From Leadbetterella byssophila_A (lineage in GTDB: Bacteria; Bacteroidota; Bacteroidia; Cytophagales; Spirosomataceae): 64,000 nucleotides of DNA. The notes beneath the pieces were generated by a model. That model was not told the DNA's origin. It saw only the letters and a program-made list of their open reading frames with translations, and ran no database searches. Below are positions 8,546-16,599 of the stretch, one piece after another. The stretch is taken from assembly GCA_040394735.1 (NCBI GenBank), contig JBEBRR010000010.1, forward strand, positions 1-64,000, written 5' to 3'. The translations under genes and the position numbers were made by a program. Every line of letters begins with the position of its first letter. Position 1 is the first letter of the stretch.

Positions 8546-10339
8546 ATGCGAATTCTACTTTTACTCCTTTTGTTTTTCCGGGCAAACGCACAGGAAAAGG
8601 TCTATCTGAGGGTTAACCAGCTGGGTTATTTACCGGAAGAGACCAAAGTGGCCCTTTTATTTTCCAGGGCCCCTGTGAGCCAGAAGGTGAAAGTAGTGGA
8701 AGCGGAGACCGGCCGTTCTGCCGCCTCACTTAAGCTTAAAAAAGTTACCCATGGCAACTGGGGCGTATTTGAACACTATTACGAAGCGGATTTCTCAAAA
8801 ATCACCCGGCCGGGCCGCTATTACCTGGAGACCTCCGGAAGCGGGGAGCGTTCTTCGGCTTTCAGCATAAATAAAAACGCTTATAGCGGCCACCAGGAAA
8901 CGCTTCTGACCTTCATGCGGCAGCAGAGATGCGGCTATAATCCGGCGCTCGGCATTCATTGTCACCAGAAAGACGGTTACAGCTTTTACGGTCCGGTAAA
9001 GGATACCACTTTTGTAGATGTGACCGGAGGCTGGCATGATGCAGGAGACCAGCTGAAATACCTGATTACCTCCAGCTATGCTACGGCGCATATGTTAAAA
9101 ACCTGGGAGTTATACCCCCATAAATTCAGAGATAATGTGGATGCCCTTGGTCACCCCGGGCCTAACGGTATTCCGGATATCCTTGATGAAGCCAAATGGG
9201 GGCTGGACTGGCTCCTGAAGATGCACCCCACCCCCACTTCGCTGATTCACCAGGTAGCCGATGACCGGGATCATAAAGGGTATAAGATGCCGGACAATGA
9301 TAATTCGGATTACGGGTGGGGCGCCAACAGCTTCCGGCCGGCCTACTTTGCCAACGGAAAGCCGCAGGGCCTCAGTAAGTATAAGTCGTCGGCTACCGGG
9401 CTGGCTAACCTGGCCGGCCGATGTGCCGCGGCTTTTGCTATTGCAGCCCGCGTATGGAAATATGACGAAGCCTTTGCGCAAAGGTGCAAAGAAGCCGCAC
9501 GAAGTGTTTACGCCCTGGGAAGGACCATGGAAGGCTACCAGCAGGGGAATTCCTACAGTGCGCCTTACCGCTACAACGAAGACACCTGGAACGATGATAT
9601 GGAATGGGGAGCTGCAGAAATGTACCTGCTTTCCCGTGAGCCGGAATACCTCGACCAGGCCAAGCAATACGCCTTGAAAAGTAATACGGTCGACTCCTGG
9701 ACCGTGAAAGATACCGCTGATCATTACCGTCTTTATCCTTTCCTGAATTTCGGACATTATGTACTTCATGGCCTGGTAGATGAAGATTTTCAGAAAACCC
9801 TTGAATCCTATTATGAAGAAGGGATCGAATATACCCTGGCGCGCGCCCGTAAAAACCCGTACAAGATAGGTGTGCCTTTCATCTGGTGCTCCAATAACCT
9901 GGCCACCAGCCTGGCGGGACAGATCATTTTGTATCGCAGCATGGTAGGATCACGAAAGACAGGAGCACGCCGAAACGGACCGGGAAAGTACGACAGCTAC
10001 CTGGCGCTTCAGCGCGACTGGCTGTTCGGACGTAATCCGTGGGGAACATCCATGTTTACCGGTATGCCGGTAAACGGCGAACACCCGCGGGAGGTGCATA
10101 CCAGCCTGTACGCCCTCAGGAAAATGGAAATTCCCGGCGGACTGGTGGATGGCCCCGTATACGCCTCGATCTATAATAACCTGATCGGGATTCACCTGGT
10201 GTACCCGGATGAGTTTGCGGAAGTGCAGAACCATTTTGTGACGTATCACGATGACCTGGGCGATTACAGCACCAACGAACCTACCATGGATGGTACCGCA
10301 GGATCCTTACTGATGATGGCTTATTTCAGCGATAATTGA
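8546..10339 (+). CDS. Glycoside hydrolase family 9 (cellulase-type) with N-terminal Ig-like domain
   Basis: Secreted or periplasmic beta-glucanase of the GH9 family, inverting mechanism, typically acting on beta-1,4-glucans or their oligosaccharides. A short signal peptide ends at RANAQ. A CelD-type Ig-like domain follows (about 17-110), then the (alpha/alpha)6 barrel. The catalytic base region is GGWHDAGD with D165 and D168; the general acid is E578 in TNEPTMDG. The NGEHPREVH segment matches the conserved His/Arg substrate-binding region. Length is 597 residues. No carbohydrate-binding module or secretion tag is visible. It stands alone, not in a PUL. Members of this subgroup also include exo-acting glucosaminidases and glucosidases, so the precise substrate is open. 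Confidence 0.9.
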   Translation: MRILLLLLLFFRANAQEKVYLRVNQLGYLPEETKVALLFSRAPVSQKVKVVEAETGRSAASLKLKKVTHGNWGVFEHYYEADFSKITRPGRYYLETSGSGERSSAFSINKNAYSGHQETLLTFMRQQRCGYNPALGIHCHQKDGYSFYGPVKDTTFVDVTGGWHDAGDQLKYLITSSYATAHMLKTWELYPHKFRDNVDALGHPGPNGIPDILDEAKWGLDWLLKMHPTPTSLIHQVADDRDHKGYKMPDNDNSDYGWGANSFRPAYFANGKPQGLSKYKSSATGLANLAGRCAAAFAIAARVWKYDEAFAQRCKEAARSVYALGRTMEGYQQGNSYSAPYRYNEDTWNDDMEWGAAEMYLLSREPEYLDQAKQYALKSNTVDSWTVKDTADHYRLYPFLNFGHYVLHGLVDEDFQKTLESYYEEGIEYTLARARKNPYKIGVPFIWCSNNLATSLAGQIILYRSMVGSRKTGARRNGPGKYDSYLALQRDWLFGRNPWGTSMFTGMPVNGEHPREVHTSLYALRKMEIPGGLVDGPVYASIYNNLIGIHLVYPDEFAEVQNHFVTYHDDLGDYSTNEPTMDGTAGSLLMMAYFSDN

Positions 10340-10392
10340 GTTTACGGTAGTTTTTGTGAAGAGCACCCATGTTCTGTGGTGCATTCCCTATG

Positions 10393-10400
10393 TATATTTG
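10393..10400 (+). promoter_or_regulatory. -7 box 4 bases before nrnA
   Basis: TATATTTG is an exact TAnnTTTG match and ends 4 bases before the ATG at 10405. The transcription start should fall on or next to the A of the start codon, which suggests a leaderless message. It also supports choosing 10405 over the upstream ATG at 10369. No convincing -33 element was found. Confidence 0.5.
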
Positions 10401-10404
10401 CGCA

Positions 10405-11448
10405 ATGGTAGAACATTCATTCTTTACGGGGAACCCGACCGAGCTGGCCCGCTTCCTGGACCGGCTGGACAATGACCCGGCGATTGTTATCACTTTCCAT
10501 CAGAATCCAGACGGGGATGCTTATGGTTCCTCTCTGGGACTGAAGTTCTTCCTGGAAAGCAGGGGGCTTAAGCGGATTACACTTATTAGTCCCACAGAAC
10601 CGGCAGAATACCTGAAATGGATGCCCGGTGCGCAGGAAGTAAAGGTGTGGCAGGAAGGGGCAACGGAAGCACTGATTTCCGCTGCAGACCTCATTTTTTG
10701 CCTTGATTTTTCGTCTGTCTCCCGCCTGAAAGATATGAAAGGTGCCGTGCTGGGGGCTTCCGCCCTGAAAGTGGTGATCGACCATCATGAGCAGCCTGAA
10801 GCTTTCGGTGATCTGTACTACTGGAATGTAAAAGCTTCTTCCACGTGTGAGCTGGTTTTTAACCTGGTCACCGACCTGGGAGAAACGCAGCACATCCGCC
10901 AGGAAGGAGCGGTTTGCCTTTACACCGGGCTGCTGACCGATACGGGCTCCTTCCGTTTCGACTGTACGACGCCGGCGGTGCACCGTATGGCTGCGGTGTT
11001 GCTGGAAAAAGGCGTGGATCCTTCTGCGGTACACCGGAGCCTTTTTGATAACAACCCGTATGAGAAATTACAGTTTCTGGGTTACGTACTGAGTAATAAG
11101 CTTGTTTATCTCCCGGAATATCGGGTAGCATATATGGCGGTTTCAGCGGAAGAATTAAAACGGTTCAACTCGAGAAACGGCGACACGGAAGGTTTGGTGA
11201 ACCAGGGCCTCACCATTCAGAACGCAGTGATGTCGGTTCTTTTTACTGAAAAGGAAGAGCAGATCCGTATATCTTTCCGGTCAGTTCACGACCTGTCTGT
11301 GGCTGATTTTGCGAGAGAGTATTTTGAAGGGGGCGGGCATAAAAATGCTGCCGGGGGGAGAAGTCAATTATCTTTGAATGAAACTGTTGAAAAATTCCTA
11401 ACTTTGCTCCCCAAAATAAAAACCGAGTTGCTGAGGCAGCCCGCGTGA
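10405..11448 (+). CDS. nrnA: DHH-family phosphoesterase, oligoribonuclease / pAp-phosphatase NrnA type
   Basis: Predicted to degrade short RNAs (nanoRNA) and to dephosphorylate 3'-phosphoadenosine 5'-phosphate, using manganese. The 347-residue protein carries the DHH-family motifs in order: FHQNPDGDAYGSS near residue 30, a CLDFSS motif near 100, the DHH triad in VIDHHEQPE, and the C-terminal DHHA1 substrate motif GGGHKNAAGG. The start at 10405 gives the standard N-terminus. It is followed after 31 bases by two FKBP lipoprotein genes on the same strand. From memory, a DHH gene beside an FKBP lipoprotein gene also occurs around gldI in Flavobacteria; that resemblance is not proof of a gliding role. 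Confidence 0.88.
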   Translation: MVEHSFFTGNPTELARFLDRLDNDPAIVITFHQNPDGDAYGSSLGLKFFLESRGLKRITLISPTEPAEYLKWMPGAQEVKVWQEGATEALISAADLIFCLDFSSVSRLKDMKGAVLGASALKVVIDHHEQPEAFGDLYYWNVKASSTCELVFNLVTDLGETQHIRQEGAVCLYTGLLTDTGSFRFDCTTPAVHRMAAVLLEKGVDPSAVHRSLFDNNPYEKLQFLGYVLSNKLVYLPEYRVAYMAVSAEELKRFNSRNGDTEGLVNQGLTIQNAVMSVLFTEKEEQIRISFRSVHDLSVADFAREYFEGGGHKNAAGGRSQLSLNETVEKFLTLLPKIKTELLRQPA

Positions 11449-11479
11449 AACCAATTACGTAATTATAATTAAGAAAAGA

Positions 11480-12322
11480 ATGAAATTAAAACTATCGGCC
11501 CTGGTACTTCTTACTGTAGGAATCATCTCGTGTAATAAATATAAGGTAGTCACTACGGAAGACGGTGACCGGCTGCAGGTTCATGAGAAGGGGAAATCCG
11601 GGAAACTGGCAAAAGACGGAGACATCATTAAGTTTGATCTCGTCATCAAAACCGCTGCTGACTCGGTGATCAAGAGTTCGTATGAAGAAGGAACTCCCTT
11701 TACCGTTCCTATTCAGAAGGGATATTTTAAAGGGTCTTTTGAAAATGCCCTTTACCATATCGGAGAAGGAGACAGCACTACCGTACTGGTAAGCGCAGAT
11801 ACCCTTTTCAAAATGATGGGTCAGCCGGTTCCGCCGGAGGTGGGGCCGGGAACAGACATCCGGTTTATAGTAAAAATGCACCAGATCCGAAGTATGGAAG
11901 ATTATAAAAAGGAGGCAGAAGAAAGAAAAGCCAATGAGCCTAAGATCATCCAGGATTATGTGGCGAAAAACATGAAAGGTGCCCAAAAGACCGCTGAAGG
12001 AGATATTTATCACGTTCAGACGGCTCCCGGCTCAGGAGATCTGATCAAAGACGGAGACGAGGTTAAAGTGAAATATGTAGGGAAGTTCATTGACGGCGAG
12101 AAATTTGATTTTTCAAAAGGAGATGAGACCATAGGTGTAAAAGTTGGAGCCCACGGTGTAATACCCGGATGGGAAATAGCGTTAAAAACGATGAAGAAAG
12201 GCGGCAAGAGCACCGTGATTATTCCTTCGGCTATGGCTTACGGAGAGCAGGGAGGAGGTCCGATTCCGCCAAATTCACCACTGGTCTTTGATATAGAGGT
12301 GGTTGATGTGGTAAAAAATTAA
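11480..12322 (+). CDS. FKBP-type peptidyl-prolyl isomerase lipoprotein, two FKBP-like domains
   Basis: Lipoprotein (lipobox GIISC, C18) of 280 residues that should sit in the cell envelope and assist folding of exported proteins. There are two FKBP-like domains. The N-terminal one (about 45-135) has a decayed active site. The C-terminal one (about 185-280) keeps typical FKBP features: DGDEVKVKYVGKF, DFSKGD, the VIPGWEIAL segment with the pocket tryptophan, SAMAYGEQ with its tyrosine, and a PPNSPLVFDIEVV ending. Between them is a charged helical linker. It lies 8 bases upstream of a paralogue, so the two are cotranscribed. GldI of gliding Flavobacteria is a lipoprotein of this class. Confidence 0.88.
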   Translation: MKLKLSALVLLTVGIISCNKYKVVTTEDGDRLQVHEKGKSGKLAKDGDIIKFDLVIKTAADSVIKSSYEEGTPFTVPIQKGYFKGSFENALYHIGEGDSTTVLVSADTLFKMMGQPVPPEVGPGTDIRFIVKMHQIRSMEDYKKEAEERKANEPKIIQDYVAKNMKGAQKTAEGDIYHVQTAPGSGDLIKDGDEVKVKYVGKFIDGEKFDFSKGDETIGVKVGAHGVIPGWEIALKTMKKGGKSTVIIPSAMAYGEQGGGPIPPNSPLVFDIEVVDVVKN

Positions 12323-12330
12323 GTTTAAAT

Positions 12331-13206
12331 ATGTTACGAAAAAGTTTATTAGCGGTTGTTGCGGCAGTAGGATTGACATCCTGTTTAAAGGATCCTGTAG
12401 ACTCTGAAACCACGATGTTGGGGAAAGAGCAGGAAAAGATCATGGAGGAGTATGTGACCGCCAATGGTCTGACGGCGAAAAAAGAGGCTTTGTATGATTA
12501 CGCAGGAAATTATTTTCCGGTTTACACCATCGTGGAAAATAAAGGAGACACCATTACAAAGTATGAGAAAAATGAGGCGATATGGGTAGCTTACACCATC
12601 AGAACGCTGGATAACAAGGTAGTAGAGACTAAAGCTGCAGCCGACTCCATCCTGATCTATGAAGGAGGATATTCGGGCAAAGTCCTCGGACTGTCTGTAA
12701 GTGCTGGGTCTTTCCTGGGGAAAGGAGGTAAAGGCAGGTTCCTGGTGCCTTCTACTTTAGGCTACGGTAAGAATCCCCCGGGAGGAGTGGAGTACAATGC
12801 GATCCTGATCCTGGATGTGGAAGTGCTGGGCCGGTTGAGCGAAGATGCGCAAATGCAATGGTACATCAAAAGAAATAATCTTAAGGATGTTCAGACCACC
12901 AGCAGCGGGCTGATGATCAGCAAGACAAAGGTTACAACAGACAGCCTGATCACCGGCACCACAGCCAGTGTCAAGTTTTCAGGAAATTTCGTGAATGGAT
13001 TTGAGTTTCAGAAAGAAGCCAGCGGTACGAACATGGTGCTGGCAGAATACATCCCCGGATTTTCTGAAGCGGTTAAACTCATGAGAAAAGGGGAGAAAGC
13101 GGTTGCTCTTATGCCTTCGAGAATAGGTTATGGCGAGAATGGCGGCGGAAAGATGCCGGTGTATATGCCTTTGATTTTTAACCTCGAGCTTTTAGACAAT
13201 AAGTAA
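12331..13206 (+). CDS. Tandem FKBP-like lipoprotein, paralogue with altered active sites
   Basis: Second FKBP-type lipoprotein (lipobox GLTSC, C18), 291 residues. It also has two FKBP-like domains, about 85-170 (ends with LGYGKNPPGG and NAILILDVEVL) and about 200-291 (EYIPGFSEAVKLM, IGYGENGGG, MPLIFNLELLD). The pocket tryptophan of FKBP (GW in its neighbour) is replaced by GF in the C-terminal domain, and several aromatic pocket residues are missing in the N-terminal one. It may therefore serve as a chaperone or binding protein rather than an efficient isomerase. It is the last gene of the nrnA-FKBP-FKBP run and ends at a strong bidirectional terminator. Confidence 0.82.
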   Translation: MLRKSLLAVVAAVGLTSCLKDPVDSETTMLGKEQEKIMEEYVTANGLTAKKEALYDYAGNYFPVYTIVENKGDTITKYEKNEAIWVAYTIRTLDNKVVETKAAADSILIYEGGYSGKVLGLSVSAGSFLGKGGKGRFLVPSTLGYGKNPPGGVEYNAILILDVEVLGRLSEDAQMQWYIKRNNLKDVQTTSSGLMISKTKVTTDSLITGTTASVKFSGNFVNGFEFQKEASGTNMVLAEYIPGFSEAVKLMRKGEKAVALMPSRIGYGENGGGKMPVYMPLIFNLELLDNK

Positions 13207-13220
13207 AAGTATTTAAAATA

Positions 13221-13252
13221 AAAAAGCCGGCCTGATATCAGGCCGGCTTTTT
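13221..13252. terminator. Bidirectional intrinsic terminator
   Basis: AAAAAGCCGGCCTGA and its exact reverse complement flank a tiny loop in a near-perfect palindrome, with an A tract on one side and a T tract on the other. It lies between the converging FKBP and leuB genes and can terminate both. Confidence 0.92.
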
Positions 13253-13256
13253 TATT

Positions 13257-14324
13257 TTATCCTATTCTTTTCAGGATCTCTTCCCCGATTTCCACCGTTC
13301 CGAGAATCTTGTCTCCGGGCGTATTTTCATCGGCAATGTCACCTGTCCGGAAACCGGCTTTTAATACCTGGTCTACCGCGTTGATGACGGCTTGTGACTC
13401 TTCTTTCAGCCCGAAGGAAATATCCAGCAGCAGGGCCGCCGAAAGTACGGAGGCCATAGGATTAGCCAGGTTTTTTCCGGTTATGTCGTGCGCTGAGCCG
13501 TGAATAGGTTCGTAAACACCTGTGCTCTCCCCTACACTGGCCGAAGCCAGCATTCCCATCGAACCGGCAATCTGCGAGGCTTCATCGGTCAGGATATCCC
13601 CGAAAAGGTTGCCCAGAACCACCACATCAAAGCGTTTAGGGTCTTTGATCAGCAGCATGGCCGCGGCATCAATGAACTGGTGCTCAACGGTTACCTCCGG
13701 GTAGTCTTTGGAAACTTCCTGGATCACTTCCCGCCATAGCCGGCTGGACTCCAGAACGTTGGCTTTATCTACAGACATAAGCTTCTTTCCCCGGGTCATC
13801 GCCGCTTCAAAGGCTTTACGTGCTATTCTTTCCACCTCATATTTATGATAGATCATCAGGTCAGAGGCGGAATCTTCCGTGCGTTTTTTCTCTCCGAAGT
13901 ATACGTCGCCGGTTAACTCTCTGAAAAAGAGAATGTCAGAACCTTTCAGGATTTCCGGCTTAATGCTGGAAGAGCTCAAAAGTTCGTCAAATAACTTTAT
14001 CGGACGTAGATTTGCGAAGAGACCAAGTTCTTTCCGCATCTTTAAAAGACCTTGTTCCGGCCGCACTTTGGCGTTCGGGTCATTGTCGTATTTGGCGTGT
14101 CCTACCGCACCAAAAAGAATGGCATCCGAAGCCCGCATTTTGGTAAGGGTTTCTTCCGGCAGCGGGTCACCCGTAGCCTCGATGGCCACGTGGCCGATCA
14201 GGGCTTCGTCGTAGGTGAATTCATGGCCGTATTTTTCAGCAATACGCTCCAGCACCTTTTTTCCCACCCGGGTCACTTCCTGGCCGATCCCGTCACCGGG
14301 TACTACTAATATATGTTTTTTCAT
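13257..14324 (-). CDS. leuB: 3-isopropylmalate dehydrogenase
   Basis: NAD-dependent oxidative decarboxylation of 3-isopropylmalate in leucine synthesis; related enzymes also accept 3-methylmalate on the citramalate route to isoleucine. The 355-residue protein shows VVPGDGIGQEV at the N-terminus, the LLKMRKELGLFANLRP segment with substrate-binding arginines, the MSVDKANVLESS region with its catalytic lysine, and the EPIHGSAHDI motif of the NAD site. It is the last gene of the leuC-leuD-cimA-leuB operon, but is separated from cimA by an unusual gap of 108 bases that holds a heptad repeat. The operon ends at the terminator just downstream. Confidence 0.94.
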   Translation of the reverse strand: MKKHILVVPGDGIGQEVTRVGKKVLERIAEKYGHEFTYDEALIGHVAIEATGDPLPEETLTKMRASDAILFGAVGHAKYDNDPNAKVRPEQGLLKMRKELGLFANLRPIKLFDELLSSSSIKPEILKGSDILFFRELTGDVYFGEKKRTEDSASDLMIYHKYEVERIARKAFEAAMTRGKKLMSVDKANVLESSRLWREVIQEVSKDYPEVTVEHQFIDAAAMLLIKDPKRFDVVVLGNLFGDILTDEASQIAGSMGMLASASVGESTGVYEPIHGSAHDITGKNLANPMASVLSAALLLDISFGLKEESQAVINAVDQVLKAGFRTGDIADENTPGDKILGTVEIGEEILKRIG

Positions 14325-14413
14325 TGGGTTATATTTATCGTTTTTGTTATTTACCTGGTTGCTCCCGGACTGAAGCCCGGGGTGATATGATCTCCTTACG
14401 GGCTCTCACCCTC

Positions 14414-14434
14414 CGCTACTCGCTACCCGGCACT
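14414..14434. repeat. CGCTACT heptad array
   Basis: Three consecutive heptads read CGCTACT, CGCTACC, CGGCACT in one 7-base phase. They fill the end of the cimA-leuB gap and run into the cimA stop codon (14433-14435). The array is short, so chance is possible for this copy taken alone. Confidence 0.45.
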
Positions 14435-15950
14435 ATATATGGATCAGGTTGAGCATCTTCTGCGTGGCTTCTATGGCTGAAACCGTCTGGTCAGAGTCCA
14501 GACCGCGTGTTTTGGTGCTCTTGCCCTGGATGTTCCACGTAATAATGGTCTCACAAAGGGCATCGGTTTTTCCTCCCGGCGGTATGCGCACCGAATAGTC
14601 CAGCAGGACAGGCACTTCAATACCTTTTTTGCCCAGTGCTTTTTTGAGGGCATTCATAAAGGCATCATACTGTCCGTCACCCTGGGCATTTTGCTCAAAA
14701 ACCTCCCCGGCAATCTGGATCTGAAGGGTAGCGCTGGGCTGAAGCCCGCGGGAATGTGTCAGTACATAATTCAGTATCTTCACATTTTCCGCTACGGCAT
14801 TGCGGTCCAGTACGTCTGATATGATATAGGGCAGGTCTTCTTTGGTAACGGTTTCCTTGCGGTCTCCGAGGGCAATGATCTTTGCTGTCACTTTTTTCAG
14901 ATCCTCTTCGTTCAGCCGGATTCCGAGTTCCTGGAGGTTCTTTTCAATATTCGCTTTCCCGGATGTTTTTCCTAAGGCATACGAAGTTTTTCGCCCGAAA
15001 CGCTCCGGGTTGAGCTCGCTGACATACAGGTTTTTCTTTTTGTCGCCATCTGCATGCACACCGGCCGTCTGGGTAAATACATTCTCCCCTACAATGGGCC
15101 GGTTTTCCGCGATCCGGATCCCTGAAAAGCTTTCCACGATCCTGGAGATGGAGTACAGGGATTCTTCCACTACGGAAGTGGTGACCTCCGGCAGGAAGTC
15201 GTTGATAACAGCTACTACGCTGGCCAGCGGAGCATTTCCGGTACGTTCACCTAACCCGTTAACGGTCAGGTGGATGCCGTGGGCTCCGGCTTTGAGAGCG
15301 TTCAGCACATTGGCGGTGGCCAGGTCGTAATCGTTATGCCCGTGAAAATCAAAGTGAGTTCCGGGATAACGGCTTACCACCTCATGAACGTAAGTGTACG
15401 TCTCATCAGGCGTAAGTATCCCGAGGGTATCAGGGAGCAGGACCCGTCTGACCGGCTGCTGTGTCAGGAAATCAAGGAAATCAAAGACATACTCCCTCGA
15501 GCTCCGCATTCCGTTACTCCAGTCTTCCAGGTAAACATTTACGCTAATACCTCTCTTCTGCGCTTCGGAAATCACAAAAGCAATATCTTCAAAATGCTGT
15601 ACAGGCGTTTTTCCAAGCTGATGGATCAGGTGATTCAGCGAGCCTTTGGTCAGAAGGTTCATCACTTTGGCGCCGGCTTCTTCCATCCATCGGATAGACG
15701 CCAGGCCGTCTACAAAGGTCAGTACCTCTATCTTGTCCAGAAAGCCGTTCTCCTCTGCCCAGCCGGTAATGGCTTTTACAGCATGGAGTTCTCCTTCGGA
15801 GACCCGTGCAGAAGCTACTTCCAGGCGATCAGCCTTCACTTCCTGGAGAAGAAGCTTTGCGATGGTTAATTTTTCGGAAGCGGAGAAAGACACACCGCTG
15901 GTTTGCTCACCATCACGGAGCGTCGTGTCCATTACTTCTATTCTTCTCAC
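14433..15950 (-). CDS. cimA: LeuA-family synthase, probably (R)-citramalate synthase
   Basis: Condenses acetyl-CoA with a keto acid. The 505-residue protein has a TIM-barrel catalytic domain (1-270), a linker domain and a C-terminal LeuA-type allosteric domain (about 380-505, with GDGQYDAFMNAL and YSVRIPPGGKTDAL). Catalytic residues R12, D13, H203 and H205 (FHGHNDYD) and T175 are present. L77, L100 and Y140 fall exactly where Leptospira interrogans citramalate synthase has L81, L104 and Y144, the pocket that selects pyruvate over ketoisovalerate (constant offset of 4, from memory of that enzyme). Pyruvate is therefore the likely substrate, feeding isoleucine synthesis through LeuCD and LeuB. 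Automatic annotation would probably say 2-isopropylmalate synthase. It starts 2 bases after leuD. Confidence 0.8.
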   Translation of the reverse strand: MRRIEVMDTTLRDGEQTSGVSFSASEKLTIAKLLLQEVKADRLEVASARVSEGELHAVKAITGWAEENGFLDKIEVLTFVDGLASIRWMEEAGAKVMNLLTKGSLNHLIHQLGKTPVQHFEDIAFVISEAQKRGISVNVYLEDWSNGMRSSREYVFDFLDFLTQQPVRRVLLPDTLGILTPDETYTYVHEVVSRYPGTHFDFHGHNDYDLATANVLNALKAGAHGIHLTVNGLGERTGNAPLASVVAVINDFLPEVTTSVVEESLYSISRIVESFSGIRIAENRPIVGENVFTQTAGVHADGDKKKNLYVSELNPERFGRKTSYALGKTSGKANIEKNLQELGIRLNEEDLKKVTAKIIALGDRKETVTKEDLPYIISDVLDRNAVAENVKILNYVLTHSRGLQPSATLQIQIAGEVFEQNAQGDGQYDAFMNALKKALGKKGIEVPVLLDYSVRIPPGGKTDALCETIITWNIQGKSTKTRGLDSDQTVSAIEATQKMLNLIHI

Positions 15951-15952
15951 CG

Positions 15953-16546
15953 TTAAATGCGTGTTTTTTCAAAAGTTCCGATCTCTTCCCTGAGCGATAA
16001 CAGGTAATCGATATCATCGTAGCCGTGCAGAAGGTTATTTTTCTTATAACCGTTGATCTGGAAACTCTCGCTTTCTCCTGTTAACACCAGGGTTACTTTC
16101 TGCTCGGGAAGGTTGACTTCCACTTCTGTTTTCGGGTCTGTCTCAATGGCTTTGAAGATCTTGTCCAGGAATTCAGGACTTACCGTCACGGGCAGAATAC
16201 CGATATTCAGGGAGTTTCCTTTAAAAATATCTGCAAAAAAGCTGGAGATCACGCAGCGGAAGCCATAGTCGTAGATGGCCCAGGCCGCATGTTCACGGCT
16301 CGATCCGGAGCCGAAGTTTCTTCCCGCCACGAGGATTTTGCCGGAGTAGGTAGGGTTATTCAGAACGAAATCCTCTTTCGGGGTATCATCACTGTTGTAT
16401 CTCCAGTCGCGGAAAAGGTTATCGCCGAACCCTTCCCGTTTGGTTGCCTTCAGGAAACGGGCCGGTATGATCTGGTCGGTGTCCACGTTTTCGAGAGGAA
16501 GCGGAACGCACGTGGAAGTTAATATATTAAAGCTATCGTAGGCCAT
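15953..16546 (-). CDS. leuD: 3-isopropylmalate dehydratase small subunit
   Basis: Small subunit of the isopropylmalate (and citramalate) isomerase, pairing with LeuC. The 197 residues show the LeuD swivel domain with VPLPLENVDTDQIIPARFL near the N-terminus and the GRNFGSGSSREHAAWA active-site loop (about 76-91). It lies between leuC (53-base gap holding a 7-base repeat) and cimA (2-base gap), so it is part of one operon. With cimA beside it, the enzyme likely acts on both (R)-citramalate and isopropylmalate. Confidence 0.95.
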   Translation of the reverse strand: MAYDSFNILTSTCVPLPLENVDTDQIIPARFLKATKREGFGDNLFRDWRYNSDDTPKEDFVLNNPTYSGKILVAGRNFGSGSSREHAAWAIYDYGFRCVISSFFADIFKGNSLNIGILPVTVSPEFLDKIFKAIETDPKTEVEVNLPEQKVTLVLTGESESFQINGYKKNNLLHGYDDIDYLLSLREEIGTFEKTRI

Positions 16547-16550
16547 TTTA

Positions 16551-16578
16551 AGTGAAAAGATAAGAGTGAAAAACTAAA
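16551..16578. repeat. AGTGAAA heptad array
   Basis: AGTGAAA occurs exactly at 16551-16557 and 16565-16571, with AGATAAG between and AACTAAA after, all in one 7-base phase. It fills about half of the 53-base leuC-leuD gap. Confidence 0.55.
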
Positions 16579-16599
16579 ATTAAAGGAACAGCCGAGGGC

